The notes under the pieces were generated by a model. That model was not told the DNA's origin. It ran no database searches and saw only the letters and a list, made by a program, of their open reading frames with translations. A DNA stretch of 64,000 bases from Xylanibacter brevis ATCC 19188 (GTDB lineage Bacteria > Bacteroidota > Bacteroidia > Bacteroidales > Bacteroidaceae), in assembly GCF_000621725.1 (NCBI RefSeq), contig NZ_JHXM01000002.1, positions 62,001-126,000 on the forward strand, in the 5' to 3' direction. This document shows, piece after piece, positions 55,108-63,905 of the stretch (positions are counted from its first letter, which is position 1; every line of letters starts with the position of its first letter). The position numbers and the translations under genes are program-made.

Positions 55108-56046
55108 TTATATGGTCACGTCCCAGTAAAGCGAACTCAGCTCGCTGTCGCCAGCCACCACATTGCCCTGTTCATCCTTGACCGTCAGGTGGATACGCCA
55201 CAGGCCAGTCATCGTCAGGTTGATGGTGCCTTTGTAACTGCCATCCTCTTGTTTCACGAGTGGCGTGTTGTTGGGCGAGGTATGGTTGCCCATGTCTGGC
55301 ATGCGTGGGTCGATATCCACGATAAACGTCTCGGTGGCAACCTGATACGGATCGGTAGCTTTCGCACTCTTTTTCGATATATAGGCTTGGATCTCGTTGG
55401 TTCCCGTCTCGAAGTCAGAGGGGTTCACCAGTGACAGGTAGTATGTGTCGTTGCCTGCCTTAAACGATTTCACCCAGGCCTGTCCGTCGGGGAGGGCGTT
55501 GACAACGATGTCGTGTTTCTCTATGCCGCCCTTGGCTCCCAGTATCAGGGCGTCGTACGATAGGTTCCAGTTGCCGGCATCGCTGGTGTTCATGATAAAT
55601 GAAACCCATGTGCGCTTCACTGCCAGATAACCATCGTTGAAGCTCTCAGCAACAGGGCCCACTGGCGTGCTGTGGTACATATCCATTTTCACCATGTGCA
55701 TCAGTGGGTTCAGTCCAGAAATCTCGAAGTTCTTGATGTAGTTGCCTGTGGCCTTCTTTGTTGCCACAAAGAACACTTCGTTGTAACCATTGTGAAAATC
55801 ACCAGTCTTCGTATAGGCAAACACGTTGTACTTGCCGTCAACATCGGTCTGTAGCTCTGGCACGATCTTAAGTGTCTGTAGGAAACGATATACCTGTAGT
55901 GCCTCTTCTGCAGAACAGCAATCTATGTCGTCCGTGATGGTGATACCGGGAATCTCAATACCCGCCTGCACGCCGTCGTCGTTGCTGTTGCAGGCTGTCA
56001 GTGCTACAACGACTAAAACTAAAAACAATCCTTTTACTTTTTTCAT
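55108..56046 (-). CDS. Periplasmic or surface lipoprotein with two FixH/YtkA-like modules
   Basis: 312 residues with a lipoprotein signal (ALTAC, Cys19). A Cys pair follows (DIDCCSAEEA, near 42-43). Two beta-sandwich modules are suggested: the first with MHMVKMDMYHSTPVGPV (about 110-126), the second with MPDMGNHTSPNN and YKGTINLTMTGLWRIHLTV (about 245-290). These resemble FixH/YtkA-like domains, which are linked to copper handling. The Met/His-rich stretches fit metal binding. It is the first gene of an operon with the copper-type receptor and the DAACS symporter. Metal identity is inferred. Confidence 0.65.
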   Translation of the reverse strand: MKKVKGLFLVLVVVALTACNSNDDGVQAGIEIPGITITDDIDCCSAEEALQVYRFLQTLKIVPELQTDVDGKYNVFAYTKTGDFHNGYNEVFFVATKKATGNYIKNFEISGLNPLMHMVKMDMYHSTPVGPVAESFNDGYLAVKRTWVSFIMNTSDAGNWNLSYDALILGAKGGIEKHDIVVNALPDGQAWVKSFKAGNDTYYLSLVNPSDFETGTNEIQAYISKKSAKATDPYQVATETFIVDIDPRMPDMGNHTSPNNTPLVKQEDGSYKGTINLTMTGLWRIHLTVKDEQGNVVAGDSELSSLYWDVTI

Positions 56047-56062
56047 ATTCCTTACCTTTTTT

Positions 56063-56180
56063 AAAGTCCCCTAAGTTAGGGGATTAGGGGTCTGAACAGA
56101 CGAGAACCAGACCAAAAATATTCTTTCTATGGGATGCCTGCGCCTGTTCAGACCCCCATCCCCCTAACTTAGGGGGCTTT
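56063..56180. repeat. BIME-like long inverted repeat in the lipoprotein leader
   Basis: Arms of 37 bp (56063-56099 and 56144-56180) are complementary except at a few positions, and each contains its own palindrome (CCCCTAAGTTAGGGG on the left, CCCCTAACTTAGGGG on the right). The element begins about 9 bp after the -7 box, so the transcript would start with this hairpin. The paired inverted palindromes resemble REP/BIME elements. Confidence 0.75.
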
Positions 56181-56188
56181 TGACGATG

Positions 56189-56259
56189 CAAAGGTACTAG
56201 GCTTTTTCTTTACCCACAATCCCATGTTCAAGGCATTCGAATACCATATAAAAGGTATA
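56189..56259 (-). promoter_or_regulatory. Promoter of the lipoprotein/receptor/symporter operon with shared regulon blocks
   Basis: In gene direction: TATACC (56259-56254), 8 bp, GGTATTCGAATGCC (56245-56232, a 14-bp near-palindrome), 5 bp, CATGGGATTGTGGG (56226-56213), 16 bp, -7 box TACCTTTG (56196-56189), then CATCGTCAAA. Spacing is identical to the cysK and susC promoters. The 56260-56334 stretch holds nothing else I can name. Confidence 0.75.
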
Positions 56260-56334
56260 AACTATAGATTGAGGGGAACCGACTGCCTGTTGCAGTCCAT
56301 TCCCCTCTCTTGGTTATATGATATTAGGAATTAA

Positions 56335-57978
56335 TTAATAGCCCGGGTTCTGAGCAATGCCCAGGTCCTCACCGCTGAGACCTGTTGGGATAGGCTGACG
56401 GTAGTGACGGCCACGGATGTTGTTGTATTTGGCACGCAGGTGGTTGTGCACCTTGGTGAAGTAGGCCTCCTGGTCGGCATTGTAGGTGTTGCCAAGTGCG
56501 GTCTTCCAGTTGTCGGCAAAGTGCTTATAGCTGGCCACCTTCTTGACGCTGCTAATCAGGTCCTTCCAACGATAAGAGTTGAATACCGAGAACTGCTCGT
56601 AGGTAAACTCATAGTCCCATTCACGTTTGATCTGTTCGAAGGTGGGAGCGCTGACCTCTGCGATGCCTGCACGGCGACGCAACTGGTTGAAAGGCTCTGC
56701 AGCTTCGCTGTTGCGACCCAACTGTACGAGTGCTTCAGCCTTGATGAGCAGTACCTCTGCATAGCGAATCTCAATACGGTCCACGCTGTTCTTGGTGATC
56801 TCCAGATTCTCGGCGTCCTCGTAGCTCTGATCAACACCCTTACCGTTGATGGGCGTATATACGGGTGAGTAGTAATGGTAGATCTTTTGATCTTCAGGGT
56901 TTTTGACTTCAATGAGGTAGGTCTCTGCCAGTCGCTTGTCGTTGGGCTGCTCGCGCTTCCAGTCGTCGTAGAGGTTGTCGTCGGCCACCTCGGTGTGGTT
57001 CTGTGTGTAACCATTGCCGTTCTCACCATTCTGGAAGGGGAATGTCCACGAGCAGTGAGTCTGGTGATTGCCCTGAGCATCAACCTTGTCGCCATCGTGA
57101 GCAATGGTGAACAGATGCTCGTTGGTGCCGCGCTTGTTGCTCTCGTAGTCACGACCATAGAGTTTGCTGAAGTCGGGGTCGAGTGCCAGCAGACCGCTGT
57201 TGATCACTTTGTTTGCATATTCCACAGCCTTCTCCAAACGACTGTCTGTCTTTGTGAACTGAGGGTCTGTCTGGCCGGCAGCAATGGCTTGCACCTCTGC
57301 AGCAGAGAGTGGGTTGTCGCCCCATACCAGGTAAGTACGAGCCAGCAGTGCCTGAGCTGCTTGTTTTGACGGTGTGCGTGGGTCGCCGTCGTAGTCTTTC
57401 AACAGTGACTCTGCATCGGTTAAGTCTTTAACCACCTGTGCCAGCACGTTGTCTATGCTCTGTCGTTCAGTTGTAGAGCCGCCATTCTCTGTGAATACGG
57501 GCACTTCTCCCCACAATTGGGCCAACTTTAGATAGGCCAAAGCACGCAGAAACTTAGCTTTACCAACTGCAGCGTTGTAGCCTGCTTGTGTGACTTTTCC
57601 GGCTTCCACCGAATTGTTGATTGTCGTGATGGCCTCATTGGCCTGAGCAATGCCGAGCAGCAGGTGGTTGAAAATCTTAACTTGATACCACGTGGTGGGC
57701 TCCTGTTCGAAACGGCTGTTGACCGGACCAGCTTCACTTTCCTCACCTTCGAAAGAAATGAGCTTGTTTGAGTTCAGTTCAATGATGAATGAGAACGACG
57801 ATGACAGGGGCTGCCAGTGACTGTAAACACCATTGACGAGCGAGAGGGCTGAGGCGTCATCGGCTACGACATTCTCATCGGTTACCTGATTGTCACTGTC
57901 ATTGCTAGAGCATGACACAAAACCAAGTGAAAGGGTTGTTGCCAAAGCGGCACTGAGTAGGATTCTTGCTTTCTTCAT
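56335..57978 (-). CDS. SusD/RagB-type lipoprotein of unknown ligand
   Basis: 547 residues with a lipoprotein signal (LGFVSC, Cys23). SusD landmarks: AKFLRALAYLKLAQLWGEVP, ALLARTYLVWG, YAEVLLIKAEALVQLGRNSEA and FEQIKREWDYEFTYEQFSVFNSYRWKDL (split), close of the family (YRQPIPTGL). It partners the SusC gene upstream (70 bp). Unlike glycan loci, no glycosidase, polysaccharide lyase or sugar permease is nearby. The surrounding cysteine and metal genes suggest a non-carbohydrate cargo such as a peptide or thiol. Confidence 0.92.
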   Translation of the reverse strand: MKKARILLSAALATTLSLGFVSCSSNDSDNQVTDENVVADDASALSLVNGVYSHWQPLSSSFSFIIELNSNKLISFEGEESEAGPVNSRFEQEPTTWYQVKIFNHLLLGIAQANEAITTINNSVEAGKVTQAGYNAAVGKAKFLRALAYLKLAQLWGEVPVFTENGGSTTERQSIDNVLAQVVKDLTDAESLLKDYDGDPRTPSKQAAQALLARTYLVWGDNPLSAAEVQAIAAGQTDPQFTKTDSRLEKAVEYANKVINSGLLALDPDFSKLYGRDYESNKRGTNEHLFTIAHDGDKVDAQGNHQTHCSWTFPFQNGENGNGYTQNHTEVADDNLYDDWKREQPNDKRLAETYLIEVKNPEDQKIYHYYSPVYTPINGKGVDQSYEDAENLEITKNSVDRIEIRYAEVLLIKAEALVQLGRNSEAAEPFNQLRRRAGIAEVSAPTFEQIKREWDYEFTYEQFSVFNSYRWKDLISSVKKVASYKHFADNWKTALGNTYNADQEAYFTKVHNHLRAKYNNIRGRHYRQPIPTGLSGEDLGIAQNPGY

Positions 57979-58048
57979 ACTGAAATCTCCTTTTTACCTT
58001 TAGTTAATACAATAATGTTTATTTCCTCTTTTTATGTTAGTTGAATGA

Positions 58049-61000
58049 TTACAATGAGATGTTCACGCCAAACACGAAGCTACGCGATGAAGGATAGACA
58101 CCGCTGTCGGTGCCACTGGCCACCTCGGGGTCGTAGCCCTTATAGGATGTAAGGGTGAAGAGGTTTGATGCCGTTGCATAGAGGCGAAGACTTTCAACTT
58201 TCCATTTAGCACTGTCCACTTTAAGATTGTAGCCAATGGTCAGGTTTCTGAGTTTCAAATAGCTGGCATTCTGTACGTAGCGACTGTCTATGTAGCCAAT
58301 GGGCCGGGCATTAGAAGCCAGGGGTAGCGTGTTGCCACCGCGCGCAGGGGTCCACGAGTCCTTGACGGTGCTGAGCACGTTGTACGAGTCGTTGGTCAGT
58401 TCCAGTCGGCGGCCTAGCGCATTGTACACCTCGTTGCCATAGCTTCCGGCAAATGAAGCAGAGAGGTCAAGGTGGCGCCATGACAACTGTGTCGAGAAGC
58501 CATAGACAACGTCTGGTTGTATGCTGCCCAGAATCTGTCGGTCGTTGCCGTCAATGTGACCATTGTCGTCGGTGTCCACGAACTTCAGGTCGCCTGGCTT
58601 AGGCGTCTGTCCGTTGACGGTGGGCAGCTTGCTTACGTCCTCATCGCTTTGCACGATGCCTGCAAACCGCAGTCCGTAGAACGAGCCCAGTGCTTCGCCG
58701 CGTCTTAGAATCTGCTGGTTGTCTGAACCTTGTATCACGTTGTTAGTAGTGCCCATGTTGGTGATCTCGTTGTGGTTGTAGGCTACGTTGGCCGATGCTG
58801 TCCAGCGCAGTCCCTTGCGCTGCAGCAGTGTTGCGTTGACAGCCAGCTCTACACCCTTATTCTCCACGTTTCCCACGTTCTGCAGTTGGGTGGTGACACC
58901 CGAAGAGAAGCCCATTGGAACCACCAGCAGCAGGTCGCTGGTCTTCTTGTAGTAGGCATCAAACACCACGCTCACACGGTCGTTCCACAACCCCAGGTCT
59001 ATGCCGAAGTTGTAAGATGCCGTCGTTTCCCACTTCAGTTTGTCGTTGGCCGTGTTCTGCTTGGCGTAGCTACTGCTGCCGCCATACGAGCCAGTGGCGT
59101 AACTGGTGGTAAAGGCATAGTCGCTGATTTCCTGATTGCCAACAAGGCCACCGGTCAGTCTCACCTTTAGGTAGTCGATACCGTGAATACCCTGCAGAAA
59201 TTTCTCCCTGTCAACATTCCACGACAGTCCCAATGAAGGGAAGTAGCCCCAACGGTGGTCTGCAGCAAAACGACTGCTGTTGTCGGCACGGAAGGTTGCG
59301 GTGGCATTGTAGCGGTCGGCCAGCGTATAGTTGGCGCGAGCAATAAAGCTGTTCAGCCGAGCTTCACTGATGCCCGTCTTGGGCGTGTAGATTTCGGCAC
59401 CGTCACCCAGGTTGTGCTGCTTCAGACTCTCATTGGTGAAGTGGTTCGTGCGGATGGCGCTGTGTGTCGATGTCTGTGTCTGACGTGTATAGCCGCCAAG
59501 TATGTCAAGGTGATGACTGTCCAGGTCCAAGTCGTAGGTAGCTGTATATTCCTGTTGCCATACATCTGTCTGTCTGTTGCCCGTACCACCAATGCCCTGC
59601 GTGGCCAGTCCCAGCGAGGTATAGGCCCCCGAGAAGTAGTTCTGTGTCAGTTTCTCGCTGTTCAGTCCCAGAGAAGCCTTAAGGGTGAGGTGGCCGACGT
59701 GGAATGTGGTCCATACGTTGCTCAAAAGGTAGTTGTTAATATTCTCGGCCACACTCTCCTTAAGGTCATAGACAGGGTTGGCGGCATGATCGCCAATGGC
59801 AAAGTAGGCATATTCATAAGGGTTGCCGAAGTTATACGAGCCATCGGCATTGTACACGCTTACCACTGGTGGCATCAGCAGTGCATAGACAAAGCTGTTG
59901 GTGATGCCTGCCGAGAAGGGCGATGAATTAAACACCTTTGCCTCGGCGGTGGTCAGTCCTTGTTGTTTAGAACGCCCGTAGGTGGCATTGACGCCAAAAC
60001 GCCAATCCTTCTGCAATTCCCATTCCACGTTGGTGTGGAAGTTATAGCGCTCAAAGCCGGAATTCAGAATAATTCCTTCCTGGTCGGTATAGTTGGCAGA
60101 GAAGGCGTAGCGGTTCTTCTCTGTACCGCCGTTGATGCTCAGCTCGTGGGTTTGCTGCAATGCCGTACGTGTCACGGCATCCTGCCAGTCGGTTCCTGTG
60201 CCCAACGCAACAATCTCAGCATCGCTGTAACCGCCTTTGTTGCTGTAATAGTCTTTCTGATACTGTGCCCATTCGCTGGCATTCAGTAGGTCCAGCTTTT
60301 TGGCTATATTGCTCACGCCTACCGAGTAGTTATAGTTCACGCGAGCCTTTCCTTCACCAGGCCTTCCTTTTTTGGTGGTGATGAGAATCACGCCGTTGGC
60401 GCCACGCGAGCCATAGATGGCGGTGGCAGAGATGTCTTTCAGCACCTCTATCGATTCGATGTCATTGGGGTTGATGGTAGCCAGTGGGTTCAGTGAACCC
60501 TCTATGGCACCAATACCTGTGCTGTTGTTGGCTGCATCTTTAAAATAGATGAAGCCATCGACCACGTAAAGTGGCTCATTGCTGGCATTTACCGAGTTGC
60601 CGCCACGAATACGTATATGACTGTCGGCACCCGGCTGTCCGCTGCTGGCAGTCACGTTCAGACCTGCCACCTGTCCGCCAAGGGCTACGTCAAGGGTAGG
60701 TGCAGTGACCTTTTCAAAGATGTCGGCCTTCAACTTAGTCACGCTGCCAGTCAGTTGTGTGCGCTTCTGAGTGCCATAACCCACCACAACGACCTCGTTC
60801 AGCTTGTGATCTTCCTCTTTCAGAGCCACTACGAGATTCTTGTCACTACCTTTCACGCTGATGACTTGCTGTTCATAACCGATGTAACTGATTTTTAACT
60901 CAGATGGAAAAGTTGTCACATCAATGCTGAAATGCCCTTCGGCATCGGTGATAACCCCCACATGATTGCGGGCATCGTATATCGTTGCACCAATAATAGC

Positions 61001-61114
61001 TTCTCCCGTCTCGGCGTCGGCCACCTTTCCTATAATAGGGGCAGCCAACGCCGCACAGTGAGAAACAATGGCAAAAGATAGTATTGCTAATCGTGTTGTC
61101 TGAAAACTCTTCAT
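58049..61114 (-). CDS. SusC-type TonB-dependent receptor of unknown ligand
   Basis: 1021 residues. Signal peptide (to about 24, ALAAP), carboxypeptidase-like domain (about 27-100, GKVADAETGEAIIGATIYD; EGHFSIDV; SYIGYEQQV), TonB box region LNEVVVVGYGTQKR, plug (VTASSGQPGADSHIRIRGGN; LKDISATAIYGSRGANGVI), and a barrel ending FVFGVNISL. It imports large nutrients with its SusD partner. Its promoter shares three sequence blocks at fixed spacing with cysK and the copper-receptor operon, so it is probably under the same control. Ligand not known. Confidence 0.95.
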   Translation of the reverse strand: MKSFQTTRLAILSFAIVSHCAALAAPIIGKVADAETGEAIIGATIYDARNHVGVITDAEGHFSIDVTTFPSELKISYIGYEQQVISVKGSDKNLVVALKEEDHKLNEVVVVGYGTQKRTQLTGSVTKLKADIFEKVTAPTLDVALGGQVAGLNVTASSGQPGADSHIRIRGGNSVNASNEPLYVVDGFIYFKDAANNSTGIGAIEGSLNPLATINPNDIESIEVLKDISATAIYGSRGANGVILITTKKGRPGEGKARVNYNYSVGVSNIAKKLDLLNASEWAQYQKDYYSNKGGYSDAEIVALGTGTDWQDAVTRTALQQTHELSINGGTEKNRYAFSANYTDQEGIILNSGFERYNFHTNVEWELQKDWRFGVNATYGRSKQQGLTTAEAKVFNSSPFSAGITNSFVYALLMPPVVSVYNADGSYNFGNPYEYAYFAIGDHAANPVYDLKESVAENINNYLLSNVWTTFHVGHLTLKASLGLNSEKLTQNYFSGAYTSLGLATQGIGGTGNRQTDVWQQEYTATYDLDLDSHHLDILGGYTRQTQTSTHSAIRTNHFTNESLKQHNLGDGAEIYTPKTGISEARLNSFIARANYTLADRYNATATFRADNSSRFAADHRWGYFPSLGLSWNVDREKFLQGIHGIDYLKVRLTGGLVGNQEISDYAFTTSYATGSYGGSSSYAKQNTANDKLKWETTASYNFGIDLGLWNDRVSVVFDAYYKKTSDLLLVVPMGFSSGVTTQLQNVGNVENKGVELAVNATLLQRKGLRWTASANVAYNHNEITNMGTTNNVIQGSDNQQILRRGEALGSFYGLRFAGIVQSDEDVSKLPTVNGQTPKPGDLKFVDTDDNGHIDGNDRQILGSIQPDVVYGFSTQLSWRHLDLSASFAGSYGNEVYNALGRRLELTNDSYNVLSTVKDSWTPARGGNTLPLASNARPIGYIDSRYVQNASYLKLRNLTIGYNLKVDSAKWKVESLRLYATASNLFTLTSYKGYDPEVASGTDSGVYPSSRSFVFGVNISL

Positions 61115-61159
61115 ACCTTATCCTTTTTTATATTTATCCGTTTAATACTTTCGACGGTG

Positions 61160-61230
61160 CAAAGGTACGGCGGTTTCCGTGCTCCCACAATCCCACGTGT
61201 ACGGCATTCGCATACCGAGAGTATGGTATT
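61160..61230 (-). promoter_or_regulatory. susC promoter with shared regulon blocks
   Basis: In gene direction: AATACC (61230-61225), 8 bp, GGTATGCGAATGCC (61216-61203), 5 bp, CGTGGGATTGTGGG (61197-61184), 16 bp, -7 box TACCTTTG (61167-61160), then CACCGTCGAA. It matches the cysK promoter also downstream of the -7 box. Confidence 0.75.
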
Positions 61231-61245
61231 TCGATGAAAAAATGA

Positions 61246-62523
61246 CTATTTCTGACGCATCACATCTACAATAACACCCTCTGTTTGGACCATTCCAGGC
61301 GATGCAATCAGTCCTATATGGCGCATCGTTTGTTCTGCCGACGGGCCATTGATGCCGTGCTGTCGCTCAATAGCAATACCGCAGAGGGCTAGGTTGACCG
61401 ACTGGTAGGCGGCATCTACCGCCACGATACCTTTCATCGCACAGCCATGGTTACCACCATCACAAATCATCCCCGTGATACTCGAAGCCATATTCTGTAT
61501 GACCAATGTCAAGGTCTTATGTGTTCCACCCTTCAGATAAGCCAATCCGCAAGCCATTCCAGTACCTGCCGCGATAGCACATCCACAGAAAGCAGAGAGT
61601 TTTCCTGAATATTCCTTAATATACATACAGACAAGATAGCTGAGGGCCGTGGCACGCAGCAACTGTTCCTCACCATAGTCATTCACCCGACACGAAGCAT
61701 AAAGAGGAAGCGTGGCAATGATGCCATGGGCACCACTACCCGTGATGCTCATTGCAGGTTTTGACAAGCCGAGAACACGCGCCTCGATAGCGCCATTACA
61801 AAGCAGAGAAGCAGTCTTCTGTTCGTCAGCAGAGATTACCTGCCGGTGGTTTTGTGAATACAGGTAATCTGTAATGGTGGCCTTACTGCTTTGGAGTGCT
61901 TCCTGAAAAAGGGCGAGATTCAAATCATAAGCATGTCTAATAAAAGTTATCTCGTCAATAGGAACCCTGTTTACATAGTTCAGCAGTTGTCGTAGAGTAT
62001 AGCGGTGAATCAGAGGCGTGTCGGCTGCTGCCCTTTTCCCGTTGTTCTTTTTCTTTGCAGCTTTAAGAACAACCTTTCCATTCTGCACAATCTCTGTGAT
62101 ATTAATATGGGTGTCCTCTATCGTAACACTTGCATCGCCCTTATCAGTTGTGACGACAGCATGGATGTAAATACGACTGGATACATCGCCCATCGTCACT
62201 TGTATCCGACCTTCACTGACTATCTTCCTTGCCTGACGGTTGTGGATAGGTTTTACGCCGTCAAGACATTCCAGTTTCTTGTCGGCAACAGCTGCTACAT
62301 AACCTAAAGCAGCAGCATGAGCAATGCCCACCTCATTACTATTAGGAATGCCGCAGGTGAAGGCATTCTTATACATGCCACTGTTGAGCGTGAGACGGAT
62401 GCTCCTTAAATTCCCCTTGACATACCCCTTTGCCGAGGCTACAGCAAAAGCGATGGCTCCAGGTTCAGTGACGCCCAAAGCTGGACGCATATCGTCAAGA
62501 ATCAATTTCGTTAATGTATTCAT
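61246..62523 (-). CDS. CyuA/YhaM-type L-cysteine desulfidase (UPF0597 family)
   Basis: 425 residues, serine-dehydratase-alpha-like. GVTEPGAIAFAVASAKGY (17-34), NSNEVGIAHAAALGYVA, SITGSGAHGIIATLPLYA, CGCAIAAGTGMACGLAYLKGG with Cys313, Cys315 and Cys325, and ICDGGNHGCAMKG with Cys354 and Cys361, suitable for an iron-sulfur cluster. Family members break L-cysteine (or serine) to pyruvate, ammonia and, for cysteine, sulfide. It overlaps the carrier gene upstream by 4 bp. Opposite in flow to cysK, it would serve cysteine catabolism. Serine is the main alternative substrate. Confidence 0.88.
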   Translation of the reverse strand: MNTLTKLILDDMRPALGVTEPGAIAFAVASAKGYVKGNLRSIRLTLNSGMYKNAFTCGIPNSNEVGIAHAAALGYVAAVADKKLECLDGVKPIHNRQARKIVSEGRIQVTMGDVSSRIYIHAVVTTDKGDASVTIEDTHINITEIVQNGKVVLKAAKKKNNGKRAAADTPLIHRYTLRQLLNYVNRVPIDEITFIRHAYDLNLALFQEALQSSKATITDYLYSQNHRQVISADEQKTASLLCNGAIEARVLGLSKPAMSITGSGAHGIIATLPLYASCRVNDYGEEQLLRATALSYLVCMYIKEYSGKLSAFCGCAIAAGTGMACGLAYLKGGTHKTLTLVIQNMASSITGMICDGGNHGCAMKGIVAVDAAYQSVNLALCGIAIERQHGINGPSAEQTMRHIGLIASPGMVQTEGVIVDVMRQK

Positions 62524-63905
62524 TTTCTATGGTGATGACGGATAATACATGTTATGAAACAACATACCAACAAGAACCAGGGATAGACGGTTGTGAAGAA
62601 CATGTCGGTTGCTTCCAGTTCAACAGTCGCTCCTAAAGCTTCAACCCCCTTCATCAAAAGGAGCAGGCACCCACCATAAGGGAGCACAAAGGGGAACGTG
62701 CAGATAACGGTGGCAAGAATTGTGGTGCGACGAAAAGGGTGGATTCCCTGCCGTTGTCCTATATCATTTACAAAGGGGGCAACGCAGATATTGGCAATGG
62801 TGTTGACGGCTGCAATCAGGATACCAGCAATGGCCACCAGGGAAAAGAGGGTAATCTCTGTTCGCTGTTGCGAATGAGTCGTATAACCATTCAGCAGTGA
62901 TATCAACTGCTTCATCGCACCACTTTGAATGATAAGACCTGAAAGCGACACCACAACCATGAGTAGCAGACAGATATTGGCCATGCTTCCTATACCTTCA
63001 ACTATCGCCCCACTAACATGTCCATCTTCAATATGAACAAGATTGCCGAGAGTGAGAAGGTGTAATCCCAGTCCGATGGCCACTGCCACCACGATAGCCA
63101 CAAAGAGCGACACAAAAATATTCACCTTACGTAAAGCCAGTATCATCACAACCAGGATTGGAAATAGCAGGAAAAGACCCTTATAGTCATCCGAACCGGA
63201 AGAGATGTCTGTCTGCAATGTCTCCGTCCTCCATAATCCCACAAAAGAAAAGAATAGCAGCGTTAGGACGACAGCCCATAAAACAACGGACAGACGATGG
63301 CGTATACTTTCACCTACGTCTGCCACCCTGCCATCATCATATTGTTGAGTAGAGGCAGCTATCACAGCGGTATCAGAAACTGGCGAGATACTATCTCCTA
63401 AGGCGGCCCCAGAGAGGATGGCTCCACCCAGAAGAGCCGCATCTCCTCCAACAGCGATGCCTGCAGGAAATAACGTCAGACTCATCGCACTGATCGTGCC
63501 AAAGCCTGACCCCGTAGATATGGCGAACAAGCCAGAGAATAGGAAAGTAACAATAATGAATGCCGTGCCTCCACAATCCAGAGTGATTGCCGCCCACACC
63601 AAGCCCTCCACAAGATGTCCCTCCTTCAGGATGTTTCCATAGACACCTACTATAAGCCAAAGCAACGAAGCGGTAACAGCCGTTCGACTGCCGAAAAAAG
63701 TAAATACTGTTGCCCAGTACTGTTGTCTATCAGTGGATAATAAAGAGCCTCCAATGACAGCTACGAGACCTACGACTATGAGAAGATTGATATCTACAAA
63801 CTCAAAAAACGACAGTCCAATAACTGTCGTTACAAAAAATGCAAAGGGTAGAACCGATGCACCTGACGAAATACCAGCAGAAGAATGCTGTTCGATAGTA
63901 TTCAT
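62520..63905 (-). CDS. NhaC-family sodium-coupled carrier
   Basis: 461 residues with about 11-12 membrane segments and the family signature SGAALGDSISPVSDTAVIAAS (split over 160-185), plus GSGFGTISAMSLTLFPAG. Named for Na+/H+ antiporters, but many relatives carry amino or organic acids. Overlap with the desulfidase gene (ATGA type) suggests it imports cysteine or serine for that enzyme. It is inner membrane. Its start lies directly after the stop of a further upstream gene, so the operon continues past the window. Confidence 0.82.
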   Translation of the reverse strand: MNTIEQHSSAGISSGASVLPFAFFVTTVIGLSFFEFVDINLLIVVGLVAVIGGSLLSTDRQQYWATVFTFFGSRTAVTASLLWLIVGVYGNILKEGHLVEGLVWAAITLDCGGTAFIIVTFLFSGLFAISTGSGFGTISAMSLTLFPAGIAVGGDAALLGGAILSGAALGDSISPVSDTAVIAASTQQYDDGRVADVGESIRHRLSVVLWAVVLTLLFFSFVGLWRTETLQTDISSGSDDYKGLFLLFPILVVMILALRKVNIFVSLFVAIVVAVAIGLGLHLLTLGNLVHIEDGHVSGAIVEGIGSMANICLLLMVVVSLSGLIIQSGAMKQLISLLNGYTTHSQQRTEITLFSLVAIAGILIAAVNTIANICVAPFVNDIGQRQGIHPFRRTTILATVICTFPFVLPYGGCLLLLMKGVEALGATVELEATDMFFTTVYPWFLLVCCFITCIIRHHHRK

